NCBI GenBank assembly: GCA_003221615.1
Contig: QHSQ01000109.1
Location: 1-41,107 of the forward strand
DNA length: 41,107 bases
From: Candidatus Rokuibacteriota bacterium
GTDB lineage: Bacteria > Methylomirabilota > Methylomirabilia > Rokubacteriales > CSP1-6
Direction of reading: 5' to 3'
The notes below the pieces were generated by a model, which did no database searches, was not told the DNA's origin, and was given only the letters and a program-made list of their open reading frames with translations. A program made the translations under genes and the position numbers. This document shows positions 1 to 7,403 of this stretch, one piece after another. Numbering within the stretch: the first letter of the stretch is position 1; each line of letters begins with the position of its first letter.

Positions 1-12
1 AAGGAGCCGCCA

Positions 13-1287
13 ATGACGAAGAGAACAGAGAGAGGGCAGCGAAGGCAAGCGGAGAATGGGGCGGGCCCGACGCTGGCGCATCTGGTGGAGCCGATGCTCG
101 CCGGGATGTCGACCACGCGCCAGCACTTGCTCGCGTGGGTCCATGCGCACGGGCTGGCCGCGCTGGACGAACTGTTTCGCGAGGAGGCGGTGGCGCTGGC
201 GGGCCCCAAGGGTCGGCATCAACCGCAACGCACCCATCATCACTGGGGGACGGCGGCGACGGAGCTCACCTTCGGGGGCCGGCGCGTGCAGGTCCGCCGC
301 CCCCGCGTGCGGCGGAGGGCCGGCGGAGAAGCGACGTTGCCCTCGGTCGCGACGTTTCGCACCCGGGACCCGCTGACCGCGCGGATGATGCAGCAGTTGC
401 TCGCCGGGGTGTCGATGCGCCACTACGAAGGCAGTCTCGAGGCGCGGCCGAGCGGGCGGCCCACCCGGGGCAGTAGCAAGAGCGCCGTCAGTCGGACCGT
501 GGTGCGGCGGACCCGGCAGCGGCTGCAGGAGTACCTTGCGCGGCGGCTGGACGGGCTCGAGATGGTGGCGCTGTTCATGGACGGCGTCGTGGTGGCGCAC
601 CAGACGGCGATCGTCGTCCTGGGGATCACGCGCGACGGCGGCAAGGTCCCGCTGGGCTTGCGGCTGGGCTCGACGGAGAATGCCGTGGTCTGCACCGAGC
701 TGCTGCAGGACCTGCTCGCCCGCGGGCTCACGCTCGACGGGCGCGTGCTGTGGGTGATTGACGACGGCAAGGGGCTGCGCAAGGCGCTGGGCGATGTCTT
801 CGGCGACGCCGCGGTCATTCAACGCTGCCAGCTCCACAAGGCGCGTAACCTCGACGCCCTCATCCCGCAGCCACGCCAGGCCTACGTCCGGACGAGCCTG
901 CGGCGGGCGTATCGGGCGCCCAGTGCGGCGGCGGCGCGGCGGCAGCTGACGGCGCTGGCGACGTGGCTGGAGCGGAACGGTCATGCCGATGCCGCCGCCA
1001 GTATGCGGGAGGGGCTGGAGGAAACGCTGACGGTGCTGAAGCTGGGGCTGCCCCCGACGCTGCGGCGCTTCTTCGCAACGACGAACTGCATCGAGAATCT
1101 GATCGGCACGGTGCGGCACGTCACGCGGAACATCAAGCGCTGGCGCAATGGTGATATGCGGCGGCGGTGGATCGGGCTCGGTCTGCTGCGCGCCGCGGAG
1201 CGCTTCCGGCGCATCAAGCGGCACGGAGAGCTGGACGGGCTCGTGACCGCGCTCGGCGCCGCGAATCTCTTGGAGCGCGCCGCGTGA
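13..1287 (+). CDS. IS256-family (Mutator-type) transposase
   Basis: DDE transposase that would catalyse cut-and-copy movement of its own insertion sequence. The 424-residue length is normal for IS256. Catalytic candidates are D190 in FMDGVVV, D250/D251 in VIDDGKGLRKAL, and E361 in NCIENLIGTVRHVTRNIKRW, the family's C-terminal E motif; the CQLHK motif between them is also typical. The ATG is preceded by AAGGAGCCGCCA at the window's first bases, a good ribosome site. The reading frame is intact, so the element may still be functional, but the left inverted repeat lies outside the window and I could not define the right one. Related transposase fragments occur at about 4.8, 25.2 and 26.6 kb. Confidence 0.93.
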   Translation: MTKRTERGQRRQAENGAGPTLAHLVEPMLAGMSTTRQHLLAWVHAHGLAALDELFREEAVALAGPKGRHQPQRTHHHWGTAATELTFGGRRVQVRRPRVRRRAGGEATLPSVATFRTRDPLTARMMQQLLAGVSMRHYEGSLEARPSGRPTRGSSKSAVSRTVVRRTRQRLQEYLARRLDGLEMVALFMDGVVVAHQTAIVVLGITRDGGKVPLGLRLGSTENAVVCTELLQDLLARGLTLDGRVLWVIDDGKGLRKALGDVFGDAAVIQRCQLHKARNLDALIPQPRQAYVRTSLRRAYRAPSAAAARRQLTALATWLERNGHADAAASMREGLEETLTVLKLGLPPTLRRFFATTNCIENLIGTVRHVTRNIKRWRNGDMRRRWIGLGLLRAAERFRRIKRHGELDGLVTALGAANLLERAA

Positions 1288-1290
1288 GTC

Positions 1291-1614
1291 AGCGTGGCCA
1301 CCGCAGGGAAAACCGAGGGCCACACTTGGCTCCGGATCGATCTTCTCGAGGGGGGCCGCTATGTCGGTACTCTCCTCCGCGCCGTGAACTGAGGGTATGA
1401 TGCCCTGCCGTCGCGCTCAGCCAAGTTCAACAGCGAGCGGGACAACTCCAACGATGAAGGCGGCGTCGCGAAAGGTGCCGAGTGGCTCACCGAATTCTGG
1501 ACGAAGGGCCGGACGCGCGCGTGGGTGCTCGGACAGACGCCGTTCCTGCACGCGTACGGTCATTACGTCGAGGCGCGGGCCGTCCGCGGCATGTGGGGAC
1601 GCCCGAGCCTCTGA
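1291..1614 (+). pseudogene. Unrecognised gene remnant behind the transposase
   Basis: The frame of the transposase continues past its stop and encodes a protein-like stretch (GHTWLRIDLLEGGRYVGTLL) that ends at an in-frame TGA at 1390-1392. The same frame then runs 73 codons to a TGA at 1612, with a well-composed tail (EWLTEFWTKGRTRAWVLGQ, then HAYGHYVEARAVRG). It has no start codon or ribosome site of its own. It could be the 3' part of a gene interrupted by the insertion sequence. I do not recognise the family, and part of the first segment may belong to the insertion sequence end. Confidence 0.4.
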
Positions 1615-1635
1615 TCGCGTCGTTCCGACGACCGC

Positions 1636-3264
1636 TCAGCGATCCAGCCAGGCCGCCATGAGACGGCCGCCGTAGTCGTACCCGAGATTCGGACCGTAGT
1701 TCTTGAGCGCCGGATCCCAGACCGCCGGCACGACGGCGGAGTAGGCTTCGGCGCGATACACCATCTTGGCGAGATAGCGCTGAATCTCGAAGATCAGGTC
1801 GCGCCGCTTCGCGGGATCCTGTACCCGCCGCTGACGCAGGAGCATGTCGGTGAGCGGCGGGTCGTTCACCTTCATGTTGTTGCGCGGACTCTCCGGCAGG
1901 AAGGCGCTCGCTAGGAAGCTGTCGGGATCGAGGAACGGGGTCGAGGGCCCCCAGACGATGCCTTCGTATTTCCCGAGGGGCACCGTCGCGATGTAGGCGC
2001 CGTATTCGCGCTGATTGAGCTTCGCCTCGATGCCGATCTCCTTCAGGTCCTTGGCCACGACCTGGGCCCCGTCGACCAGCGCCGTCTCGCCGAAGCTGTG
2101 GAAATCGATGACCGTCGAAAATCCCTTCGGGTATCCGGCTTGAGCGAGGAGCCGGCGGGCTTCGGCGGGATCGTGCTGGTAGTAGCGCGCGCCCTCTCCG
2201 AGCTGATCGATCGGGAGAGACCACTCCTTGAGTGCTATCGGCAGCCCCGGCGGATTGAACACTGCCGCGCCGTCGGCAACGGCCTCGACGAGAGCCTGGC
2301 GGTTCAGGGCCATGGAGAGGGCTCGTCTCACTCGCACGTCGTTGAACGGAGGTCGATCACTGCGCATGGTGACCCCCATGCGCACGTTCGAGGGCAGGTC
2401 CAGGGTTCGCAGCCCCGGGCGATGCTTCGCGAGCTGATCCTTGAATTGATTCCAGTCTGGCCGATTGACGACCCCCATGAACTCCGGGCCCAGGTCGTAC
2501 TTCTTCGCGAGAAACGCCGCCATCCGCGAGGCCTGATCCTCGTCGACCACCAGCTCGACTCGATCGATGTAGGGGAGCCCGGGCACGAAGTAGTGCGGGT
2601 TCCGCACCAGCGTCATCCCGATATTGGGCCGATAGCTATCCAGCATCCACGGACCGGTGCCGACCGTGGCCTCCCACTTCTTGAGGTCCCCAAACTTCTC
2701 CACCACCTCGCGAGCGACGATTGCGCCGGTCATCGGATTGGCGACGACGTCCGGGAACCACACATAGGGTTCCTTGAGCGTGACCTTGACCGTGTGGCGA
2801 TCCGTCGCCTCGACCCGCTCGACGGCACCGAGCAAGTAGTTCTGGGGATTGCCGATCAGGTTCCGGAAGCGATCCATGGAGTACACGACGTCGTCGGCGG
2901 TAAGCTCACGTCCGTTGGTCGGCGGTTTCGGGTGCCACCGCACTCCCTTGCGCAACCGAAAGACGTATGTGGTCTCGTTGGGCTGGCTCCAGGACTCGGC
3001 CAGGTCGCCCTCCAGGACGAAGCTGCCCGGTTGCACCGACGGTCCGGCCCTGTGCTTGAGGAGCCGGCTATGCGTGAAGCTGTAGACGACCTGGGTCTTG
3101 AAGGCCACGACGAGGTAAGGATCGAAGTGCGGCGGGTCCCAGACGCGAAGCGTCAGGGTTCCTCCGCGCTTGGGCGTCTGGGCGCGAACCGCGGAGGGCT
3201 CCAGCATCGCTCCCGCGAAGGCCAGTCCGCTCAGGGCCAGGAGATCACGACGAGCGAAGTCCAT
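1636..3264 (-). CDS. ABC transporter substrate-binding protein, peptide/nickel type (SBP_bac_5)
   Basis: Extracytoplasmic binding protein of the DppA/OppA family, which captures peptides, nickel chelates or other solutes for an ABC importer. It has 542 residues, normal for the family. The N-terminus MDFARRDLLALSGLAFAG carries a twin-arginine motif and a cleavage region near AVRAQ, so Tat export is likely. The family's entry motif follows (KRGGTLTLRVWDPPHFDPYL), then AESWSQ, TYVFRLRKGVRWH and the RRLLAQAGYP segment near the C-terminus. I chose the ATG at 3264 because GAGGAGG stands 5 bases upstream; the open frame extends further but without a signal peptide. No permease or ATPase gene lies beside it, so its transporter partners and substrate are unknown. 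Confidence 0.93.
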   Translation of the reverse strand: MDFARRDLLALSGLAFAGAMLEPSAVRAQTPKRGGTLTLRVWDPPHFDPYLVVAFKTQVVYSFTHSRLLKHRAGPSVQPGSFVLEGDLAESWSQPNETTYVFRLRKGVRWHPKPPTNGRELTADDVVYSMDRFRNLIGNPQNYLLGAVERVEATDRHTVKVTLKEPYVWFPDVVANPMTGAIVAREVVEKFGDLKKWEATVGTGPWMLDSYRPNIGMTLVRNPHYFVPGLPYIDRVELVVDEDQASRMAAFLAKKYDLGPEFMGVVNRPDWNQFKDQLAKHRPGLRTLDLPSNVRMGVTMRSDRPPFNDVRVRRALSMALNRQALVEAVADGAAVFNPPGLPIALKEWSLPIDQLGEGARYYQHDPAEARRLLAQAGYPKGFSTVIDFHSFGETALVDGAQVVAKDLKEIGIEAKLNQREYGAYIATVPLGKYEGIVWGPSTPFLDPDSFLASAFLPESPRNNMKVNDPPLTDMLLRQRRVQDPAKRRDLIFEIQRYLAKMVYRAEAYSAVVPAVWDPALKNYGPNLGYDYGGRLMAAWLDR

Positions 3265-3744
3265 AGGCGCCTCCTCGCGACGTTCTCTTCCCTTGGCTTC
3301 CCGCCGGAGAATGACCCGGGTCGAGGTCGGCGTCAACTGGGGCGCGAGGTTCAGGCTCGGCGCCGTGGGTATGCCGCTAACCCCTTTCGTTTGCCCAGAC
3401 TCGCCGTGAGCTTGTACTCCGATCAGGCTGACGCGCTCGACGAAGCAGTCCGAGAACCAGCTAGTGGGGGATATCCGAAGCCAAGTCGGTCGCTGATCGT
3501 CCAGACTGCAGTCGAGCGACTGCGCGAAGACCTGAGTGGCCGAACCAGGACTGGCCCATTCGACGTCGGGCGCCTTGAACGAGTCGGACGACGTTCTGGC
3601 GAAGGACAAGCACCCGGCCGGCTGGCGCGCGAACTTCTACCCGACCGGGCTCAACGACCCGGTGGTCGCGTCCGCGTATGAGCCGAGCGTCCCCGCTTGA
3701 AGGCGTATTCTTGAGTGGAGAACCCGCCACCGGGGGAGGACATC
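3265..3744. other. Intergenic stretch with repeat copy and an orphan coding-like tail
   Basis: About 480 bases between a leftward and a rightward gene. It holds one copy of the dispersed repeat (3374-3400) and, at 3536-3700 on the plus strand, a 54-codon open stretch without a convincing start whose end (KHPAGWRANFYPTGLNDPVV) has protein-like composition. The latter may be a relic of an unrecognised gene. I found no terminator or clear promoter. Confidence 0.4.
3374..3400 (+). repeat. Dispersed repeat, copy A
   Basis: CCGCTAACCCCTTTCGTTT followed by GCCCAGAC. It matches copy B at 7259-7285 with two differences in 27 bases, and shares the CCCTTTCGTTTGCCC core with copy C at 36387. Unlike copy B, it has no upstream complementary arm, so it cannot form the hairpin seen there. 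Confidence 0.7.
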
Positions 3745-4209
3745 ATGCCCAGTGAACACGACAAGATCGATTCCCAGAAAGTCATAGGCAGCCTCAATAC
3801 CATTCTAGAGCTCGAGCTCGCGGGCGTGGTCCGCTATCTGCATTACTCGCTGATGGTCTTCGGCCACGCGCGTATTCCGATCATCGGCTGGATGCGCAAC
3901 CAGGCCACGGAGGGTATGAACCATGCGGCGATGGCCGGCGAACACGTGACGTCGCTCGGCGGCCATCCGTCGCTCAACATCGGCAAGCTGGTCGAGTCCC
4001 ACAAACACGACATCACCCAGATCCTGGGTGAAGCGCTGGATCACGAGCGCGCAACCCTTCGCGAGTACTACAATCTGCTCGCGCTCGTAGTGGACAAGAG
4101 CGTGTGGCTCGAAGAATACGCCCGGGAGCAGATCACCCTCGAGGAGCAGCACATCGCGGAGGTCGATAAGATGATGCGCAAGCCCGGCGCGCTGCACCCC
4201 ACCGGGTGA
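3745..4209 (+). CDS. Bacterioferritin-like protein (ferritin-like di-iron four-helix bundle)
   Basis: Predicted cytoplasmic iron-oxidising/storage protein of 154 residues, the usual bacterioferritin length. Likely di-iron ligands are E24 (ELAGVVRY, helix A), E56 and H60 (TEGMNHA, helix B), E101 (LDHERATLREY, helix C) and E133/H136 (LEEQH, helix D). The first pair reads ExxxH, not the canonical ExxH, which I believe is a subfamily trait but did not verify. M58 lies close to the position of the haem-ligand methionine of classical bacterioferritins. ATG at 3745 is preceded by GGGGGAGGA. It appears monocistronic; no bacterioferritin-associated ferredoxin gene is adjacent. Confidence 0.88.
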   Translation: MPSEHDKIDSQKVIGSLNTILELELAGVVRYLHYSLMVFGHARIPIIGWMRNQATEGMNHAAMAGEHVTSLGGHPSLNIGKLVESHKHDITQILGEALDHERATLREYYNLLALVVDKSVWLEEYAREQITLEEQHIAEVDKMMRKPGALHPTG

Positions 4210-4298
4210 TGTCGGGGAGGACCCCGCCGCGGTGCTCGTGTGGCTGCGGACAACTGCGACGGCGGGCGACGGCGGCGTGCGCGGATGCCGAGCGCACG

Positions 4299-4364
4299 CG
4301 CGGTGTCGCGTGGCTCGAGCCGCGGCTACAGGCCAAGATCAGCTACTCCGAGATGATGCACCGG
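4299..4364 (+). pseudogene. Possible C-terminal scrap of an ATP-dependent DNA ligase
   Basis: Twenty-odd codons reading GVAWLEPRLQAKISYSEMM resemble the final OB-fold strand region of LigD-type ATP-dependent ligases (pattern W-x-x-P-x-L-x-x-x-[IV]-x-[FY]-[ST]-E). Nothing ligase-like precedes or follows, so it would be a relic inside the decayed 4.2-5.05 kb region. The match is short and by eye. Confidence 0.3.
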
Positions 4365-4392
4365 GTGGAGCACGGAGAAGCCTTCGAGTACG

Positions 4393-4752
4393 ATGACACG
4401 AGCCTTCGACGCTTCCGGTGCAGGGCAGGCGGCGGCGCAGTCCGGGCTCAACGTCGGTGATCTGGCGCCGGCGTTCGAGCTCGACAACCAGGATGGACAG
4501 CTCGTGCGGTCCGCCGACCTGCTGGCCCACGGCACACTGCTGATTACGTTCTTCCGTGGGCACTGGTGACCCTACTGCATGGTAGAGCTGGAAGCTCTGC
4601 AAGCGGTATGGCCGCAGCTTCGAACGCTGGGCGCCTCGCTCGTCGCGATCTCTCCGCACTCTTTGCGGCAGGACTTCTCGTGGCGATCGCATGGCAGTCC
4701 GATACCGCGAGGCGTTCATCCGGGCGCCGGCAGGATGCCATTGGTCGCGTAG
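4393..4752 (+). pseudogene. Truncated peroxiredoxin-like (AhpC/TSA) gene with TGA at the active-site Cys: possible selenoprotein relic
   Basis: The frame from ATG 4393 gives a clear redoxin N-terminus: GDLAPAFELDNQDGQLV, then ADLLAHGTLLITFFRGHW, then an in-frame TGA (4567-4569), then PYCMVELEALQAVWPQLRTL and GASLVAISP. In relatives the motif is GxWCPYC, so TGA falls exactly on the peroxidatic cysteine (codon 59). A 7-bp hairpin begins 12 bases after it (see next entry). Both facts fit selenocysteine. However, similarity ends near 4675, the frame closes at a TAG at 4750 after only about 119 codons (family about 180-220), and a MerR scrap overlaps the end on the other strand. I therefore call it a truncated gene: either a decayed selenoprotein or a cysteine gene hit by a TGC-to-TGA mutation. 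Confidence 0.65.
4582..4600 (+). promoter_or_regulatory. SECIS-like hairpin after the in-frame TGA
   Basis: GTAGAGC (4582-4588), loop TGGAA (4589-4593), GCTCTGC (4594-4600) form seven pairs including one G-U. The loop starts 19 bases after the TGA and has G as its second base. Bacterial SECIS elements are short hairpins with a guanine among the first two loop bases, at about this distance from the UGA. The stem also encodes the ordinary family sequence VELEAL, so chance pairing is possible. Confidence 0.4.
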
Positions 4753-4805
4753 AGCCGCAGCGCCTTGCGGCTGACACCGCTGCGCGCGGAGAGCTCGCCG
4801 ATGAG
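4716..4805 (-). pseudogene. MerR-family regulator, N-terminal scrap
   Basis: The minus strand reads LIGELSARSGVSRKALRLY then ATNGILPAPG and stops at TGA. This is the typical first helix-turn-helix of MerR regulators (IGELA-x-x-[ST]GV-x-x-x-x-[IL]R-x-Y-E-x-x-G-[IL]-[LI]-P). About 29 of some 130 residues remain, with no start codon or RBS visible and a broken downstream frame. It is dead and lies among other scraps. Confidence 0.65.
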
Positions 4806-4819
4806 CAAGCCGTACCACG

Positions 4820-5006
4820 AACACGATTGAGCGGTTCCACGAGGAATTTCGGCGCCGCGTGAAGACGCAAGGCTCGCTGCCGAGCGAAGACGCGGCGCTG
4901 GTCCTGCTCTTCATCCTCGTGGCCGGCGGGCTCTCAAGTTGCGCCGGATCGATGGCTGGCAGAAGATGGCCACAGTGCTCAACCAGCATAGCAATGGCGG
5001 CATGAG
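4820..5006 (+). pseudogene. IS256-type transposase, C-terminal fragment
   Basis: NTIERFHEEFRRRVKTQG then LPSEDAALVLLFILVA matches the C-terminal part of IS256-family transposases around and after the catalytic Glu (NTIER). A frameshift near 4928 moves the continuing similarity (LKLRRIDGWQKMATVLNQH) to another frame. The rest of the transposase is absent. It is a decayed insertion of a subtype different from the intact copy at 13-1287, whose end reads quite differently. Confidence 0.75.
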
Positions 5007-5087
5007 AGCCGAACACGCGCGAGGAACGCCCATACGATCCGCAGCGAGCGATGAAGGTAGTCGCCGACGCGAACAAGCGGGGGCGCA

Positions 5088-6059
5088 GTGCGCTTAATCG
5101 TCTTCTTTCTTGCCGCCGCTCTTGTGCTGACCTCGATGGATCCGGCTCATTCGCAGCCGCCGAAGGCGATTCCCCGGATCGGCGTGCTGTGGGAGTCGAC
5201 GATCGCGCCACGAGCGGAGGCGTTTCGAGAGGGCTTGCGAGAACTCGGCTACAAAGAGGGCCGGGACATCGTCATCGAAACGCGCACCGCGGAGGGACGA
5301 TCAGGCGGGATGAGCGCGCTCGCGGCCGAGCTGGTCCAGCGAAACGTGGACGTCATTCTGACGGCCGGGACGACGACGACTCAAGCGGCCAAGCGCGCTA
5401 CGAGCACGATCCCTGTGATCATGACATTTGTGTCAGATCCCGTTGAGGCCGGCTTCGTGGCCAGCCTCGCCCGCCCGGGCGGGAATATAACGGGCTTGAC
5501 CAACCTGGCCCCGGAGCTGAGCGGGAAGTGGCTGGAGTTCCTCAAGCAGATTGCGCCCAAGGCTTCACGGGTGGGAGTCCTCATGAATCCCACCACACGC
5601 GCTCACCGAGTTCTCCTGACAGAGATGATCGGCGCGGCGAAGACATTGGCGCTCGAGCTTCAGTCCGTGGACGTTCGCGACGCCCACGCGCTCGAGGGCG
5701 CCCTGGCCAGGTTGAAGAAGGCGCGCCCCGACGCGTTGGTCGTGCTGCTCCCGAGAGCCTCCGGAGATCAACAAAAGCGCATCCTCGAATTCGCCGCCAT
5801 GCAACGGATTCCGGCCATCTATCACTGGCGGGAATTCGTAGACGCCGGCGGTCTCGCGTACTACGGGGCGAGCATCCAAGAGATGTACCGCCTCGCCGCC
5901 ACCTACGTCGACAAGATCCTCAAGGGTGCTAAGCCCGGCGATCTTCCGGTCGAGCAACCCACGAAGTTCGACTTCGTCATCAATCTGAAGACCGCCAAGG
6001 CGCTCGGCCTGACGATCCCGCCGTCGGTGCTGGTGCGGGCCGATCAAATCATTGAATGA
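5088..6059 (+). CDS. ABC transporter substrate-binding protein, TrpX/ABC_sub_bind type
   Basis: Exported periplasmic binding protein of the ABC_sub_bind (PF04392-like) family, 323 residues. The signal peptide is MRLIVFFLAAALVLTSMDPAHS with cleavage near HSQPP. Family hallmarks follow: PRIGVLWES, FREGLRELGY, AAELVQRNVDVILTAGTTTT, IPVIMTFVSDPV, GFVASLARPGGNITGLTNL, and the terminal FVINLKTAKALGL then PPSVLVRADQIIE. Members are usually orphan binding proteins whose ligand is unknown; some bind tryptophan. The GTG at 5088 is chosen because the signal peptide begins there; GCGGGGGC upstream is only a weak ribosome site. It follows the scrap region directly and has no transporter genes beside it. 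Confidence 0.92.
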   Translation: MRLIVFFLAAALVLTSMDPAHSQPPKAIPRIGVLWESTIAPRAEAFREGLRELGYKEGRDIVIETRTAEGRSGGMSALAAELVQRNVDVILTAGTTTTQAAKRATSTIPVIMTFVSDPVEAGFVASLARPGGNITGLTNLAPELSGKWLEFLKQIAPKASRVGVLMNPTTRAHRVLLTEMIGAAKTLALELQSVDVRDAHALEGALARLKKARPDALVVLLPRASGDQQKRILEFAAMQRIPAIYHWREFVDAGGLAYYGASIQEMYRLAATYVDKILKGAKPGDLPVEQPTKFDFVINLKTAKALGLTIPPSVLVRADQIIE

Positions 6060-6158
6060 CCGGAAGTCGCGCCACACTATTTCCACTGCCGCCGCCCTGT
6101 CAAACCTCGCCTACGGCTGCACCCCGATTTATCTCCAGCGCTGTGGACTTGGCGCCCT

Positions 6159-7112
6159 TCAGGCCCACTTCAGCCGCGCCAGGATCGCGCGTCCCATCAC
6201 CCAGTCCTTGTCCTCCTCGGAGAGGAAATCGAGCGTCTCGATGAAATGCGTGACGCGCTGGCGATAGGTCGCCTTGGCAAACGAGCCGGTCATGTCGGTG
6301 CCCCAATAGCAGCGCTCGCGGCCGAACGCCTCGAACACGCGCTTGAGGTAGGGCTGCACATCGCGGAACGGATATGGCTCTGACGACAGCGCCGGCGAAG
6401 CCGACATCTTGCACGACACGTTCGGATACTTGGCGAGCGCGACCGTCTGCGCGATCGCGTCGTCGAGCTGGTTGTTCGCCTTGATGGCGGGCCCAGCGTT
6501 CATGTGGTCTATGATCATCGTTAGGCCGGGATGGCGTTCCGCGATCGGCGCGAAGGCGGCGCTTCGGCCGGGCGCGAGAAACATGATCGGCAGCCCCGCC
6601 TTCTCGGCCGCCGGCCAGACCCAGTTTGCGGTGCCGTCGGTCAGCCACGCGGCCTGCGGGCCGAGGAAGGTGAGCCGGATCCCGAGCATACCTGGCTGCT
6701 CCCTCCATTTTGGCAGCCGCGCGGCCGACTCGGGCTTCTCGAGTGGAATGCGCCCCATCACGGCGAAGCGCTGCGGATAGCGCTGCGCCGCCTCGAGCCC
6801 GTAGTCGTTGCGGTCGCCCGGCCACGACGGCGGCACCACCACGACGCGGTCAACGCCGGCCTCGTCCATCAGCGGCACCAGCTTCTCGATGGTGAACGGC
6901 TCGGGCAGCTGCGGCTGACGGCCGGGCACCCACGGCCAGTCCGGCGACTCCGCCTTCCACAGGTGGACCTGCGCATCGACGATCGTGCGCTTGCGTGTGT
7001 TCATCTGCGCCTTCGCGGTTCGCGCGCCCTGGGCCGCGAGCAAAACGCCCGCGCCGATGGTGCCGTTGATGAAATCGCGCCGTGACAGCATGCCCGGACC
7101 CGTCAGCCCCAT
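6159..7112 (-). CDS. Tat-exported amidohydrolase (Amidohydro_2 TIM barrel)
   Basis: Metal-dependent hydrolase of the amidohydrolase-2 group (lactonases, decarboxylases), 317 residues. Near the N-terminus MLSRRDFINGTIGAGVLLAA is a twin-arginine signal, so the enzyme is probably periplasmic. The barrel opens with IVDAQVHLWKAESPDWPW, where the usual metal-binding HxH is QxH, and closes with CYWGTDMTGSFAK, which holds the conserved Asp. IIDHMNAGP gives another likely metal or catalytic His. I chose ATG at 7112 with GAAGGGGG upstream; a TTG at 7136 in frame is less likely. It stands alone and converges with the binding-protein gene ending at 6059. The substrate cannot be told. Confidence 0.88.
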   Translation of the reverse strand: MGLTGPGMLSRRDFINGTIGAGVLLAAQGARTAKAQMNTRKRTIVDAQVHLWKAESPDWPWVPGRQPQLPEPFTIEKLVPLMDEAGVDRVVVVPPSWPGDRNDYGLEAAQRYPQRFAVMGRIPLEKPESAARLPKWREQPGMLGIRLTFLGPQAAWLTDGTANWVWPAAEKAGLPIMFLAPGRSAAFAPIAERHPGLTMIIDHMNAGPAIKANNQLDDAIAQTVALAKYPNVSCKMSASPALSSEPYPFRDVQPYLKRVFEAFGRERCYWGTDMTGSFAKATYRQRVTHFIETLDFLSEEDKDWVMGRAILARLKWA

Positions 7113-7238
7113 TGGTTTGCCCCCTTCGGTCCGCAAACTTGAGCACGTCGGATGCGGACGAGCGGGGAGTCTATCGGAAGACCTCTATGGGTACCAGTGC
7201 CCAGGCCAAGGGCATTCCCCGCAACAATGAAGAGACGA

Positions 7239-7277
7239 GGGGTTAGCGGACGCAAGCGCCGCTAACCCCTTTCGTTT
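7239..7277 (+). terminator. Perfect hairpin with T-rich tail (terminator-like), part of repeat copy B
   Basis: GGGGTTAGCGG (7239-7249), loop ACGCAAGCG, then CCGCTAACCCC (7259-7269) pair perfectly over 11 bases and are followed by TTTCGTTT. By shape it is an intrinsic terminator for rightward transcription. It lies between two divergently oriented genes (starts at 7112 and 7404), so no gene ends into it. Its right arm is the dispersed repeat also found at 3374. It may shield the haem-protein gene from upstream transcription, or be part of a mobile repeat. Confidence 0.6.
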
Positions 7278-7294
7278 ACCCAGATTTCACCCAG
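7259..7294 (+). repeat. Dispersed repeat, copy B
   Basis: CCGCTAACCCCTTTCGTTT, then ACCCAGATTTCACCCAGGA. The first 27 bases match copy A (3374-3400) with two differences. The second half (TTCACCCAGGA) matches copy C (36387-36419). Confidence 0.7.
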
Positions 7295-7403
7295 GATTTG
7301 CTGGATGCGGACCCTGGCAACTATGATTGTGCCGCACGCCCGTCGGCGCTAGACGGCGCGAGGGCTGGGATCTAGCTGAGCGTGCTGGCGAAGAAGGAGT
7401 GAC

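Noticed and set aside
1390-1392. In-frame TGA as a second possible selenocysteine codon
   Set aside because: No Cys-bearing relative is known to me at this position and the frame around it looks decayed.
2098-3681. A 527-codon plus-strand frame opposite the peptide-type binding protein
   Set aside because: Antisense shadow; no start signal and no domain, while the minus strand has a Tat signal and family motifs.
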